NCBI GenBank assembly: GCA_964404165.1
Contig: CAYOIZ010000017.1
Coordinates: 1-64,000, forward strand
Reading direction: 5' to 3'
DNA length: 64,000 nt
From: DASYLJ01 sp964404165
GTDB lineage: Bacteria > Desulfobacterota > Binatia > DP-6
In this document: positions 1-8,200 of the stretch, in pieces
How positions within the stretch are numbered: the first letter of the stretch is position 1
Layout of the letters: the number at the start of each line of letters is the position of its first letter
Program-made: the position numbers and the translations under genes
Notes under the pieces: model-generated
Seen by the model: only the letters and a program-made list of their open reading frames with translations
The model's database searches: none
What the model was told of the DNA's origin: nothing

Positions 1-56
1 CGTGCTCTCGACGCGCTCGCTCGGCGGCACCCCGCGCCGCGAACCACGCCCGCCGG
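1..56. repeat. Palindromic repeat element, truncated copy D
   Basis: The first 21 bases match the end of the conserved core seen in the copy at 1331-1468 (CGTGCTCTCGACGCGCTCGCT), and the next ~35 bases form a C-rich right arm different from the arms of the other copies. The left arm and most of the core lie outside the window. The element sits directly after the 3' end of the DUF1003 gene, the same position relative to genes as the other copies. Confidence 0.7.
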
Positions 57-75
57 TGGCAAGCGTACCTGCTGG

Positions 76-600
76 CTACGAGCGGGTGGCCAGGCTGCGC
101 ATTTCGGCGGCGTGTCCGGCGACTACGCGTTCGAGGCGGGCGAGCGCCTTCAGGATCAATTCGTCCTGGTGGGCCAGGTGTTCGAGGACGACTTCCAGTT
201 CGCGCTCTGACGTGCGGTTCACTTCGTAGTCGCTTTCGGCGGCGATGCGGTCTTTGGCGGCCTGGCGGTTCTGGCTCATCATGACGATGGGACCGGTGTA
301 GGCGGCCTGGAAGCTCAGGACGAGGTTCAGGAGGATGAAGGGATAGGGGTCCCACGCTTCCATGAAGGGCTTGCCCGACGTGGCGGCCTGCGCCACCAGG
401 ACGACGTTCGCGACGATCCACAGGGCGAGGGTCACGCTCTGCGTGATGATGAAGGACCAGCTGCCGACCACCGTTGCCACCCGGTCGGCGATCCGGTCGC
501 CGAACGTGCGCTGCTCGTCGTGGAGGTCGTTGACGTTCTGGATGGCTGGATGGTCGTGAACGTAGCGCTGTGCAGGGCCGGATTCGGCGTCGTCCGTCAT
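76..600 (-). CDS. DUF1003 membrane protein
   Basis: A 174-residue integral membrane protein of the DUF1003 family, whose function is not established. Two hydrophobic helices (about residues 45-72 and 85-108) flank the family signature, visible here as WDPYPFILLNL followed by MMSQNRQAAKDR. The N-terminal part is soluble and acidic; the C-terminus (about 125-170) is a charged helix likely to form a coiled coil. The length is typical for the family. It is divergent from the HAD gene, with 61 bases between the starts, so the two may share a promoter region. Confidence 0.88.
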   Translation of the reverse strand: MTDDAESGPAQRYVHDHPAIQNVNDLHDEQRTFGDRIADRVATVVGSWSFIITQSVTLALWIVANVVLVAQAATSGKPFMEAWDPYPFILLNLVLSFQAAYTGPIVMMSQNRQAAKDRIAAESDYEVNRTSERELEVVLEHLAHQDELILKALARLERVVAGHAAEMRSLATRS

Positions 601-661
601 GGTCGCCCGCTATACCCGGCGCAGGCGGCATCGCAAGTCGATCTGGTGTAGAAAGAGCGCC

Positions 662-1339
662 ATGCCGGTGCACCCCGTCGTCACCCTCATCGACGTCGAC
701 AACACGCTCCTCGACAACGACCGCGTCGTCGGCGACCTGATGCGCCACCTCGAGCGCGAGGTCGGTGCCGAGCGGCAGAAGCGCTACTGGGAGCTGTTCG
801 AGGAGATGCGCAAGGAGGTCGGCTACGCCGACTATCTGGGTGCGCTGCAGCGCTATCGCATCGAGCACCCGCGCGATCCGCACCTGCTGACGGTGTCGTC
901 GTTCCTGGTGAACTACCCGTTCGCCAACCGGCTCTTCCCCGAGTCGCTCGACGTCATCGAGCACGTGCAGCAGTGGGGCCCGGCGGTGATCCTCTCCGAC
1001 GGCGACGTCGTCTTCCAGCCGCGCAAGATCGAGCGCTCCGGCCTCTTCTCGGCCGTCGAGCGCAACGTCCTCATCTACGTCCACAAGGAGCAGGAGCTCG
1101 ACGACGTCGAGCGCCGCTACCCCGCCGAGCACTACATCATGGTGGACGACAAGCTGCGGCTGCTGACGGCGATCAAGAAGTACTGGGGCACGCGCGTCAC
1201 GACCGTCTTCCCGCGCCAGGGCCACTATGCCCGCGACCCGAAGGAGCTCACCAATCCCGCCGCGGACGTCTCCATCGATCGCATCGGGGAGCTGCTGGAG
1301 TGGGATCTCGATCGTCTGCGGGGGGCGGTCGGGGGGTGA
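662..1339 (+). CDS. HAD-superfamily hydrolase
   Basis: A 225-residue haloacid dehalogenase-like protein, probably a phosphatase of unknown substrate. Motif I is DVDNTLLD (D11, D13), motif II is LSDGD and the acidic motif IV is VDDK near residue 160; the segment between motifs I and II is a helical cap. An upstream in-frame ATG at 599 would add 21 Arg-rich residues with no family resemblance, so the start before MPVHPVVTLID was chosen. The last codons and the stop lie inside the left arm of a palindromic repeat element, so the mRNA would end in a very long hairpin. Confidence 0.85.
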   Translation: MPVHPVVTLIDVDNTLLDNDRVVGDLMRHLEREVGAERQKRYWELFEEMRKEVGYADYLGALQRYRIEHPRDPHLLTVSSFLVNYPFANRLFPESLDVIEHVQQWGPAVILSDGDVVFQPRKIERSGLFSAVERNVLIYVHKEQELDDVERRYPAEHYIMVDDKLRLLTAIKKYWGTRVTTVFPRQGHYARDPKELTNPAADVSIDRIGELLEWDLDRLRGAVGG

Positions 1340-1468
1340 GCGTGGTGGGGCGTGGGATTGCTCCGGCTGCGCGCGGCGTTCGCACGGCACCACTCCACCC
1401 CATTTCCCCACGCGTGCTCTCGACGCGCTCGCTCGGAGCAATCCCACGCCCCACCACGCTCACCCCCC
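1331..1468. repeat. Palindromic repeat element, copy A (35-bp perfect stem)
   Basis: The left arm at 1331-1365 is perfectly complementary over 35 nt to the right arm at 1434-1468. The 68-nt core between them (1366-1433) matches, in reverse orientation, the cores at 1602-1670 and 37508-37577. The arm sequence itself is not shared with the other copies. The left arm overlaps the last codons of the HAD gene. It lies in the gap between convergent genes (HAD and glk), so a transcript from either side would fold at its 3' end. Function is unknown; bidirectional termination or mRNA 3'-end protection would fit. Confidence 0.9.
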
Positions 1469-1502
1469 ACGAAGCGACGCAGGTGATCCGGTCTCGCTCA
1501 AC

Positions 1503-1553
1503 CTCGCCAGTGCGAACGGTGGTGCGTCCGGGGCGGCGAGGTTCGCTGGCGAG
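1503..1553. repeat. Hairpin between repeat copies A and C
   Basis: The left arm CTCGCCAGTGCGAAC (1503-1517) pairs with GTTCGCTGGCGAG (1541-1553) with a two-base bulge, enclosing a 23-nt loop. It lies between two of the larger palindromic elements in a 369-bp gap without any convincing gene. It has no T-run, so it is not a textbook terminator. Function unknown. Confidence 0.6.
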
Positions 1554-1575
1554 CGACCGTACTGAACGTTACGGC

Positions 1576-1696
1576 CGGGGCGTGGCGTGGGTGGTTGCCG
1601 CGGGGAGCGCGTTGGGAGCACGCGGGTGGGGAAATGGGGTGGAGTGGTGCCGTGCGAGCTCCGCGCGGAGGCGGCAACCGCCCGCGCCACGCCCCG
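1576..1696. repeat. Palindromic repeat element, copy C
   Basis: The left arm 1576-1601 pairs over 26 nt with the right arm 1671-1696; the two non-Watson-Crick positions are both G-U pairs if transcribed, so pairing is preserved. The 69-nt core (1602-1670) aligns with copies A and B, sharing GCACGCGGGTGGGGAAATGG and GGTGCCGTGCGA, but it is more diverged at its edges. It ends 13 bases from the 3' end of glk. Confidence 0.88.
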
Positions 1697-1708
1697 AGAC
1701 GCGACGCC

Positions 1709-2686
1709 TCAGGAAGGAACCCCGCGCAGCTCCGCACACCGCGCCGCACCACGCAGCGCCGTCAGGTCGTCGAGGATGACACGGACCGGCATCGCCTCGA
1801 GGAGCGGCTGCATGCGGCCCTTCGCCACGAACCGCTTCGCGAAGGCGCCGTCGCGCAGTTTGGTGATGATGTGCGGGGCGATGCCGCCGCCGACGTAGAG
1901 ACCGCCGGTCGACATCGTCTTCAGCGCGAGGTTGCCCGCCTCGGCGCCGTACAGGTCGACGAAGAGGTCGAGCGCCTGCACGCAGAGCGGGCTCGTGCCG
2001 GCGACCGCCTCCTGCGAGATCGTGGCGCCCGGGTCGTTCGCGCGCAGCTTCTCGGCCAGCCAGGCCGGCTCGTCGCCGCGCTTCGTGTCGCGCAGGAACT
2101 GGTAGATCGTCACCAGGCCGGGGCCGGAGACGAAGCGCTCCCAGCTGACGTGTGCGAGCGTGCGCTGCTGCCAGCGCAGCAGCTCGATCTCGAGGTCGGT
2201 CTCGGGGGCGAAGGTAGTGTGACCCCCCTCGCACGCCCACGGGTGATGAGTGCGGCCGTCCCAGAAGAGACCGGCCTCGCCGAGGCCGGTGCCGGCGGAG
2301 ATGAGGCCGAGGTTGCCGCTCGGGCCGGCGACGCCGGGGCTCAGCACGATGGAGGCGTCGCCCGCGAGTACGGGGATGCCGTGCGCGTTGGCTTCGAGAT
2401 CGTTGATGAGCCACGTACGCGCGCCGAAGCGCGTCGACAGCTCGGCGGCATCGACCACCCAGGGCAGGTTGGTGGTGACGACGCGCCCGTCGCGCACCGG
2501 GCCGGCGATGCCGAAGCACGCCAGCGCCGGCGACGGGCGCCCGGCGAGGAACTCGGCGACCACCTCGCCGAGGCCGGCGTGATCGCGGCTCGGGAACGTC
2601 CGGACTGCGGCGCGCTCGATGGTGGTGGCGTGCTCGCACAGGACGAGGCGGGTGTTGGTCCCGCCGATGTCACCCGCCAGGATCAC
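1709..2686 (-). CDS. glk: Glucokinase
   Basis: ATP-dependent cytoplasmic glucokinase (325 residues), which phosphorylates glucose to glucose-6-phosphate. It shows the phosphate-binding motif GDIGGTNTRL at the N-terminus, LINDLEANAHGI around the catalytic Asp, the adenosine-binding GLISAGTGLGEAG and the EGGH motif. The length is normal for the bacterial Glk (ROK-independent) family. The start is a GTG whose last bases overlap the zwf stop (GTGA, 4-nt overlap), so translation is probably coupled. Pairing with zwf places its product directly into glucose-6-phosphate oxidation. Confidence 0.93.
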   Translation of the reverse strand: MILAGDIGGTNTRLVLCEHATTIERAAVRTFPSRDHAGLGEVVAEFLAGRPSPALACFGIAGPVRDGRVVTTNLPWVVDAAELSTRFGARTWLINDLEANAHGIPVLAGDASIVLSPGVAGPSGNLGLISAGTGLGEAGLFWDGRTHHPWACEGGHTTFAPETDLEIELLRWQQRTLAHVSWERFVSGPGLVTIYQFLRDTKRGDEPAWLAEKLRANDPGATISQEAVAGTSPLCVQALDLFVDLYGAEAGNLALKTMSTGGLYVGGGIAPHIITKLRDGAFAKRFVAKGRMQPLLEAMPVRVILDDLTALRGAARCAELRGVPS

Positions 2687-4224
2687 GTGTGATCGTCGGG
2701 GCCGAACCAGCGATGCCCATCGCGATGGATGAGCTCGTCGGCGGCGGCGGGTCCCCAGGTGCCGGCGGGGTACATCGGGACGTCGCCCTGCTGCTGCGAC
2801 TCCCACCGCTGCAGGATCGGGGTGGCGATGCGCCACGCCGACTCGACCATGTCGGCGCGGTGGAACAGCATGCGATCGCCCATCATGCAGTCGTAGAGGA
2901 GCGTCTCGTAGCCGGTGCCACGCGTCTTGCCCTCGAGCTCGCTGTACTTGAACTCCATCTGCACGGGCGCGAGGCGCACGGGCGGCCCCGGGCACTTGGC
3001 GTGGAAGCGCAGCGTGATGCGCTCGTCGGGCTGGACGTGGATGGTGAGGCGGTTCGGCGGCTGTCGCGCCGCCATGCCGTCGAGCAGCATGAGTGGTGCC
3101 TGACGGAACTGGATCACGATCTCGGTGTCGCGGACCGGGAGGCGCTTGCCCGTGCGCAGGTAGAACGGCACGCCGGCCCAGCGCCAGTTCTCCACCTCGA
3201 GCCGCACGGCCGAGAACGTGTCGATCGTCGAGGTGGGCGACACGCTCGGCTCCTGGCGATAGCCGGGCACGGCCTTGCCGTCGACGGTGCCGGGACCGTA
3301 CTGGCCGCGCACCGTGAAGCGGTCGATCTCCTCCGGCGTCATCGGGCGGATGGCGTCGAGCACCTTCACCTTCTCACCGCGGACGGCCTCGGCCTCGAGC
3401 TTGTTCGGCGGCTCCATCGCCACCAGGCAGAGCAGCTGGAACATGTGGTTCTGCATCACGTCGCGCAGCGATCCGGCGCTGTCGTAGAACGCGCCGCGAC
3501 CCTCGACGCCGAGCTTCTCCGCGACCGTGATCTGCACGTGGTCGACGTAGCGCCGGTTCCACACCGGCTCGAAGATGCCGTTCGTGAAACGGAACAGCAG
3601 GATGTTCTGCACCGTCTCCTTGCCGAGGTAGTGATCGATGCGATGGATCTGGCGCTCGTGGAAGACGGCGGCGAGACGGCGGTTCAGCTCCTGCGCCGAC
3701 TCGAGATCGTCGCCGAACGGCTTCTCGATGATGAGACGCGTCCAGGGGCCCGGCTGCAGCGGATCGTGGACGAGGCCGACCTTGCCGAGGTTGTCGGCGA
3801 CGTCGCCGAACGACTGCGGCGGGATGGCGAGATAGAAGAGGACGTTGCCCTCCGTGCCGTGACGCTTCGCGACCTCTTCGAGTCGCGTCTTCAGCGCCGG
3901 GAACTCCTCCGACTTGGTGAACCGACCGCGCACGTAATAGAGCGAGGCGGCGAGCCGATCGAGCACGGCCTTGTCGATGGCGCCGGGATACATCTCCTCG
4001 ACGCCTTCGCGCAGCCGGGTGCGGAAGTCGTCGTCGGAGAGCGGCGTGCTGCCGGTGCCGATCACGGCGAAGCGCTCGTTCAGGAACCCTTCGCGCGCCA
4101 TGTTGTAGAGTGACGGGAGCAGCTTGCGACGGGTGAGATCGCCGCTGCCGCCGAAGATCACCATGGTGCACGGCGGTGGGGCGACCATGCCCCCCACGTC
4201 GCAGTATTCCGCTGCCTGATTCAT
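2683..4224 (-). CDS. zwf: Glucose-6-phosphate 1-dehydrogenase
   Basis: A 513-residue NADP-linked glucose-6-phosphate dehydrogenase, the first step of the oxidative pentose phosphate and Entner-Doudoroff routes. The Rossmann nucleotide motif GGSGDLTRRKL lies near residue 25, the conserved IIEKPFG near 165 and the substrate/catalytic signature RIDHYLGKE near 195. It is full length. It is first in a two-gene operon with glk, overlapping its start by 4 nt. The start chosen (MNQAAEYCDV) gives about 18 residues before the first beta strand; a later start is possible but no better supported. Confidence 0.95.
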   Translation of the reverse strand: MNQAAEYCDVGGMVAPPPCTMVIFGGSGDLTRRKLLPSLYNMAREGFLNERFAVIGTGSTPLSDDDFRTRLREGVEEMYPGAIDKAVLDRLAASLYYVRGRFTKSEEFPALKTRLEEVAKRHGTEGNVLFYLAIPPQSFGDVADNLGKVGLVHDPLQPGPWTRLIIEKPFGDDLESAQELNRRLAAVFHERQIHRIDHYLGKETVQNILLFRFTNGIFEPVWNRRYVDHVQITVAEKLGVEGRGAFYDSAGSLRDVMQNHMFQLLCLVAMEPPNKLEAEAVRGEKVKVLDAIRPMTPEEIDRFTVRGQYGPGTVDGKAVPGYRQEPSVSPTSTIDTFSAVRLEVENWRWAGVPFYLRTGKRLPVRDTEIVIQFRQAPLMLLDGMAARQPPNRLTIHVQPDERITLRFHAKCPGPPVRLAPVQMEFKYSELEGKTRGTGYETLLYDCMMGDRMLFHRADMVESAWRIATPILQRWESQQQGDVPMYPAGTWGPAAADELIHRDGHRWFGPDDHT

Positions 4225-4373
4225 CGCCGCTCCCTCTCCCCCGGGTTTTCGCTAGATGGTCGCGTGTTTCGGGACCACTAGTGATCTCCTCCGGTGCCGT
4301 AGGCAACCCCGGCGGGCTGTTCATGCTTCTGCCACGATGCCGAAACGATGGCGGAGTAGAACTGCCAGCCGCA

Positions 4374-6434
4374 ATGGGTGGCCACAGGTTCATGGTGTCG
4401 CTCCTCCTGCTGGCAACACCGTTGGCGGTGTCGGCCCAGTGCAACGGCACGCAGCTGTGTGCGCCTGGTGCCGGGCCCTGCACCGTCACTTCCGCCTGCA
4501 CGATTCCCGCGGGCTCGACCTTCGATGTCCGGCCACGGCCCCTGGTCGTGGCACCGGGGGTGACCCTCACCGTCGGTCCGGGCACGGACACGGTCTCGAT
4601 CGAGGCGGAGAGCGTGACGCTCGAGGCGGGCGCGCGCATCGTCCTGCAGGGAGTCGCCGGCGACGGTGGCAGTGGCGGCGCGCTCGACGTGTTCACGACG
4701 AGCTCGCTGACGGCGCGGCCGGGGTCTGTCGTCGACGCGACGGGGAGCGACGGAGGGGGAGCGGTCACGATCGACGCCGGCGGCGACCTCGTGCTCGACG
4801 GTGTGGTGGACGTCAGCTGCAATGCCCAGACGGGGGTCGGTGGCGAGGTGTCCGTCACCTCGCGCAACGGGCGCGTGACACTCGGCGGCAACGGCATCCA
4901 TGCGAACGGTGGCCAGCGCGGCGAGCTCGGCGCGTTCGGCGGCACCATCGCCATCGCGGCGGCAACCAACGTCACCGTCGACGCACCGCTGGAGGCCTCT
5001 CGGGGTGATTGCTTCTTCTGCGGCATCGACATCTTCGCCACCACCGGCACCGTGACCACCACCATCAGAGGCACGATGGACGTTCGCGGCAGCGGGGGAC
5101 TGGGGGGTGGCGGTGCGATCGACGTCACGGCGGGCACGGCGGTGGACATGCAGGGCGCGATCTTCGCGGCCGCGGCGGGAAGCCTGATGGACGGTGGCGA
5201 GCGCGGCGGCACGCTCGGTGTGACGGCGTGGGGCGGCGACATCGGCATCGCGGGTGCCGTCGATGCCCGCGGGGCCGAGCCCGATGGCGACGGCGGCGTG
5301 GTCGTCGTCGATGGCGCGCGGGACGTGCAGCTCACGGCGCCGATCGTGGTGCGCACCGAGGGGCAGGGCGAAGGCGGCGCCGTGTCGATGGTGGCCGGGC
5401 GTTCGCTGAAGATCGCCTCGTCGATCGACGCGCGCGGCGGTGGATACGGCGGAGGTCTCATCGAGGGCGAGGCGGCGGAGGCGGTCGACGTGCTCGGTAC
5501 TGCCACGCTGCTCACCGACGGCCGGAACGACGGGCCCGGCGGCTCGACGGATCTCGAAGGCTGCCGCATGGACGTGCGGGCCGGAGCGGTGGTGTCGAAC
5601 CTCGGCGTGGGTGGTTCGCCGTTCGCCGGCACGCGCCTGACGGCGCACGCTGTGATGGGGATCGCGGGCACGCTCCGCGCCGACGTCACCGCCGGCCGCA
5701 ACGCGCTGGTGTCGCGTGGCGTGGTGCCGATCGTCCTGCCGTCGGCGACCATCACCCCGGCGGCGGTGCTCGTCACGGATCCGCTTCTCGCGTGCTGCGA
5801 GAACTGTCCCGTGACGACGACGACGTCCACCTCGTCAACGAGCACCACGTCGACAACGTCGACGACCACGACCTCCTCCGTGACGGTCACCACCACGTCC
5901 TCGCCGGTGACGACGACGAGCAGCACGTTCGGCCCCTCGACGACGTCGTCGTCGGTGACGACCAGCAGCAGCGCGACCACTACATCGAGCAGCACCACGT
6001 CATCGACGTCGACCAGCAGCACGACCTCGACGTCCGCCACCTCGACCACGACCGTCTCGCCGGTCACCACCACGACGACGATCGAGCTGCCGCCCTGCGG
6101 TGACGTTCCCGCGGGAACCTGGGACGCGATCATCTGCCGCCTCGGTCTGCTGCGGCTCGTGCTCGATGCCGAGCCCGACGGTGCCCTCGGGGGCGTGCGG
6201 GCTGCGCGTGGCATGCGCCGTCACCTCGCCAAGGCGGCGCGACAGGTCGACATAGCATCGACCGCCGTCCGGAGCGCGCCGGCGCTGCGACGCGCGGCGC
6301 GGGAGCTTCGCCGCTTCGATCTCCTGCTCACCCGCGGGGAGCGACGGGGTGTGATCGCGAGCGGCACGGCGCAGAGCCTCCGCGCCCGGAGCGCCGACGT
6401 GGGCGCCGCGCTGAGCGGTCTACGCGGCGGGTGA
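4374..6434 (+). CDS. Secreted Gly-rich beta-repeat protein with Thr/Ser linker
   Basis: A predicted exported protein of 686 residues. The signal peptide has a hydrophobic core VSLLLLATPLAVSA, with likely cleavage before QCNG. Residues ~45-475 are degenerate Gly/Asp/Val-rich repeats such as VTIDAGGDLVLDG, the pattern of a beta-helix or filamentous adhesin-like fold. A Thr/Ser linker of about 90 residues follows, then a ~110-residue Arg/Ala-rich helical C-terminal domain opened by one Cys pair. An alternative start is the ATG at 4392. No catalytic motif is recognised. The linker style matches the secreted array at 17-27 kb, suggesting the same surface-protein repertoire. Confidence 0.72.
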   Translation: MGGHRFMVSLLLLATPLAVSAQCNGTQLCAPGAGPCTVTSACTIPAGSTFDVRPRPLVVAPGVTLTVGPGTDTVSIEAESVTLEAGARIVLQGVAGDGGSGGALDVFTTSSLTARPGSVVDATGSDGGGAVTIDAGGDLVLDGVVDVSCNAQTGVGGEVSVTSRNGRVTLGGNGIHANGGQRGELGAFGGTIAIAAATNVTVDAPLEASRGDCFFCGIDIFATTGTVTTTIRGTMDVRGSGGLGGGGAIDVTAGTAVDMQGAIFAAAAGSLMDGGERGGTLGVTAWGGDIGIAGAVDARGAEPDGDGGVVVVDGARDVQLTAPIVVRTEGQGEGGAVSMVAGRSLKIASSIDARGGGYGGGLIEGEAAEAVDVLGTATLLTDGRNDGPGGSTDLEGCRMDVRAGAVVSNLGVGGSPFAGTRLTAHAVMGIAGTLRADVTAGRNALVSRGVVPIVLPSATITPAAVLVTDPLLACCENCPVTTTTSTSSTSTTSTTSTTTTSSVTVTTTSSPVTTTSSTFGPSTTSSSVTTSSSATTTSSSTTSSTSTSSTTSTSATSTTTVSPVTTTTTIELPPCGDVPAGTWDAIICRLGLLRLVLDAEPDGALGGVRAARGMRRHLAKAARQVDIASTAVRSAPALRRAARELRRFDLLLTRGERRGVIASGTAQSLRARSADVGAALSGLRGG
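5812..6086 (+). repeat. Low-complexity Thr/Ser-coding tract
   Basis: Tandem ACG/ACC/TCG/AGC codons encode a flexible Thr/Ser linker between the beta-repeat region and the helical C-terminus of the gene at 4374. Similar tracts occur at 23688, 24298 and 26135. The opposite strand reads as artificial Val/Asp-rich open frames. Confidence 0.85.
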
Positions 6435-6436
6435 GC

Positions 6437-6538
6437 TCACTGCAGCAGGTCGGCTTCGACCGTCAGCATCGACCAGGCGAGCCAGGCCGCGACGAACAGG
6501 ACGATGCCCACCAGCAGGAGCTTGTGATGCCGCTTCAT
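6437..6538 (-). CDS. Small single-pass membrane protein
   Basis: A 33-residue frame: a short basic N-terminus (MKRHHK), one hydrophobic helix (LLLVGIVLFVAAWLAWSML) and a short acidic tail. It follows the gene at 6546 by 7 nt on the same strand, so it would be the second gene of a pair. No clear Shine-Dalgarno is visible, and the family is not recognised. The membrane-helix pattern and tight spacing are the only support. Confidence 0.5.
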   Translation of the reverse strand: MKRHHKLLLVGIVLFVAAWLAWSMLTVEADLLQ

Positions 6539-6545
6539 GCGCCGA

Positions 6546-6923
6546 TCAGCGCCGGCCGCCGCCGCGCTGGGGCCCACCACGACCGCCGCGGCCCGGCATG
6601 CCCTGACCACCCGGAGGCGGCAGCGGCTTCACCGTGAGGCGATGATCGGGCATGGGGCGGAACTGCATGGTGTCCGATGCGCGCTTGATGCGCAGCCGGA
6701 GCTCGTTGCGGGCCACGGCGTCGCCATTGGTGGCCAGAACGGCGCCGATGGCGAGCTCGATCTGCCCGTGGCGGGTCCCGTGCGTGAGCGACACCTGGAA
6801 TCGCTCCTGCCCCGGGACGTCACGAACCTCGATCCCGAGGCGCCGGTCGATGGTGCGCGCGACCTCGTGGATGATCTTTCGGGCTTCCTGGCGCGCTTCC
6901 GCCAACTGGCGTTCGTTCGTCAT
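6546..6923 (-). CDS. Conserved-looking hypothetical protein
   Basis: A 125-residue soluble protein not assigned to a family. Residues 1-95 look like an alpha/beta domain beginning with a charged helix (ERQLAEARQEARKIIHEVARTIDRRLG). The last 25 residues are Pro/Gly/Arg-rich (GRGGRGG), resembling nucleic-acid-binding tails. The start was chosen at MTNERQL because further upstream the frame becomes Arg/Pro-rich and is antisense to the likely promoter region. It is followed closely by the small membrane ORF at 6538. Confidence 0.55.
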   Translation of the reverse strand: MTNERQLAEARQEARKIIHEVARTIDRRLGIEVRDVPGQERFQVSLTHGTRHGQIELAIGAVLATNGDAVARNELRLRIKRASDTMQFRPMPDHRLTVKPLPPPGGQGMPGRGGRGGPQRGGGRR

Positions 6924-6979
6924 ACAGCGCCCACCGTTAAACGGCACCCCTGTGCCGCTGTCAATGGCGACGGCCGCGA

Positions 6980-8200
6980 CTACTCGAGAACGCCCGCTGC
7001 GCGCAGCTGCGCGACCTCGTCGGCGGGCATGCCGAGGAGGTTGCACAGGACATGGTCGGTGTGCTCGCCGAGCTTCGGGGCCGGCGACCGCAGCTCGGGC
7101 GACGTCTCGGAGAAGCGAATTGCGTGCGTTTCTGCCGGATGCGGACCCAGCACCGGATGGGTCACCGGACGGAAGTGCCGTCGGTGGACGAGCTGCGGAT
7201 CGGCGTGCACGTCGGCCAGGTCCTCGACCGGGCCGGATTCGACGCCCGCCGCCTGCAGGGTGCGGGCGACGTCCATGGCGCGTTGGGTGCGGGTCCAGCC
7301 GTCGAGATGGCACTCGAGCGCCGGCGCCGCCGCGAGCCGTCCCGCGGAGGTGGCGAGCGCCGGGTCGAGCGCCCAGTCGGGCCGGCCGAGGGCGTCCACG
7401 AGGCGCTGCCAGTCGGCGTCGTCGTGGACGACGATGGTCACCCAGCGCTCCCGTCCGTCATCGTCGGCGCAGCGGAACACCCCGTGCGGCGCGGCGTGGC
7501 GCGAGCGGTTGCCGAGCCGGCCGAGGGTCTGGCCGTTGGCGGCGAACGTCAGCATCGCCTCCGACAGGCAGACGATGCCGCCTTCCACCTGCGACAGGTC
7601 GATGTGCTGGCCCTTGCCGGTACGCGCGCGACGCAGCAGGGCCGAGGCCAGCAGCAGCGCCGAGAAGCGGGGCGACAGCGAGTCGGTGATGGTGCCGTAC
7701 GGGCCGACGGGCTCGCGATCGGGCCAGCCGGTGAGATGATTGAAGCCGGAGAGCGCCGAGCCCTGGCCGCCGAAGCCGGGGTAGAAGCGCTGCGGGCCGG
7801 TCTGTCCGTTGAGGCACGTGCTGATCATGACCAGGTCGGGTCGCTCGCCGACCAGGCTGGCGTAGTCGAGCTTCCACTTCGCCATCGCGCCCGGGGCGAA
7901 ATTCTCCGCGATGACGTCGACCCAAAGTGCCAGGCGTCGTGCGATGGCGACGCCCTCGGGCTTGGTGAGGTTCAGCGCCACCGACAGCTTGTTCACGTTG
8001 AGCACCGCGAAGTGCTCGCCGCCGTCGATGCCGCCGGGCGTGGTGGGCGTGAGCTTCAGGATGCGGAGGAAGTCGGGGCGCTGGCGCGACTCGACGCGGA
8101 TGACGGTGGCGCCGTGATCGGCGAAGTAGCGCGTCGCCACCGGTCCGGCGGCGCCGCCGCCGAACTCGAGGATCGTGGTGCCGGCGAACAGATCGGTCAT
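6980..8200 (-). CDS. CaiB/BaiF family III CoA-transferase, catalytic Asp absent
   Basis: A 406-residue family III CoA-transferase that would move CoA between acyl groups. Family features include the N-terminal G-x-x-ILEFGGGAAGP nucleotide-like motif, LNLTKPEGVAIARRL, NGQTGP and a TGKGQHIDLSQVEG segment. Aligned on the TGP motif with its upstream neighbour, the catalytic Asp position is Gly144 (GFGGQGSALSG). It begins with an ATG overlapping the neighbour's stop (ATGA), so the two are probably subunits of one heteromeric enzyme, as known for benzylsuccinate-type CoA-transferases. Substrate unknown. Confidence 0.85.
   Translation of the reverse strand: MTDLFAGTTILEFGGGAAGPVATRYFADHGATVIRVESRQRPDFLRILKLTPTTPGGIDGGEHFAVLNVNKLSVALNLTKPEGVAIARRLALWVDVIAENFAPGAMAKWKLDYASLVGERPDLVMISTCLNGQTGPQRFYPGFGGQGSALSGFNHLTGWPDREPVGPYGTITDSLSPRFSALLLASALLRRARTGKGQHIDLSQVEGGIVCLSEAMLTFAANGQTLGRLGNRSRHAAPHGVFRCADDDGRERWVTIVVHDDADWQRLVDALGRPDWALDPALATSAGRLAAAPALECHLDGWTRTQRAMDVARTLQAAGVESGPVEDLADVHADPQLVHRRHFRPVTHPVLGPHPAETHAIRFSETSPELRSPAPKLGEHTDHVLCNLLGMPADEVAQLRAAGVLE

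Noticed and set aside
1225..1752. Several short open frames across the palindromic elements
   Set aside because: Similar frames appear on both strands of every repeat copy because the core and arms lack stops; they reflect the repeat sequence rather than genes.
3374..6214. 946-residue minus-strand open frame across zwf and the beta-repeat gene
   Set aside because: Its N-terminal half is Val-rich antisense of the Thr/Ser codons and its C-terminal half is a shifted frame of zwf. There is no signal peptide or domain, and both overlapping plus/minus genes are clearly real.
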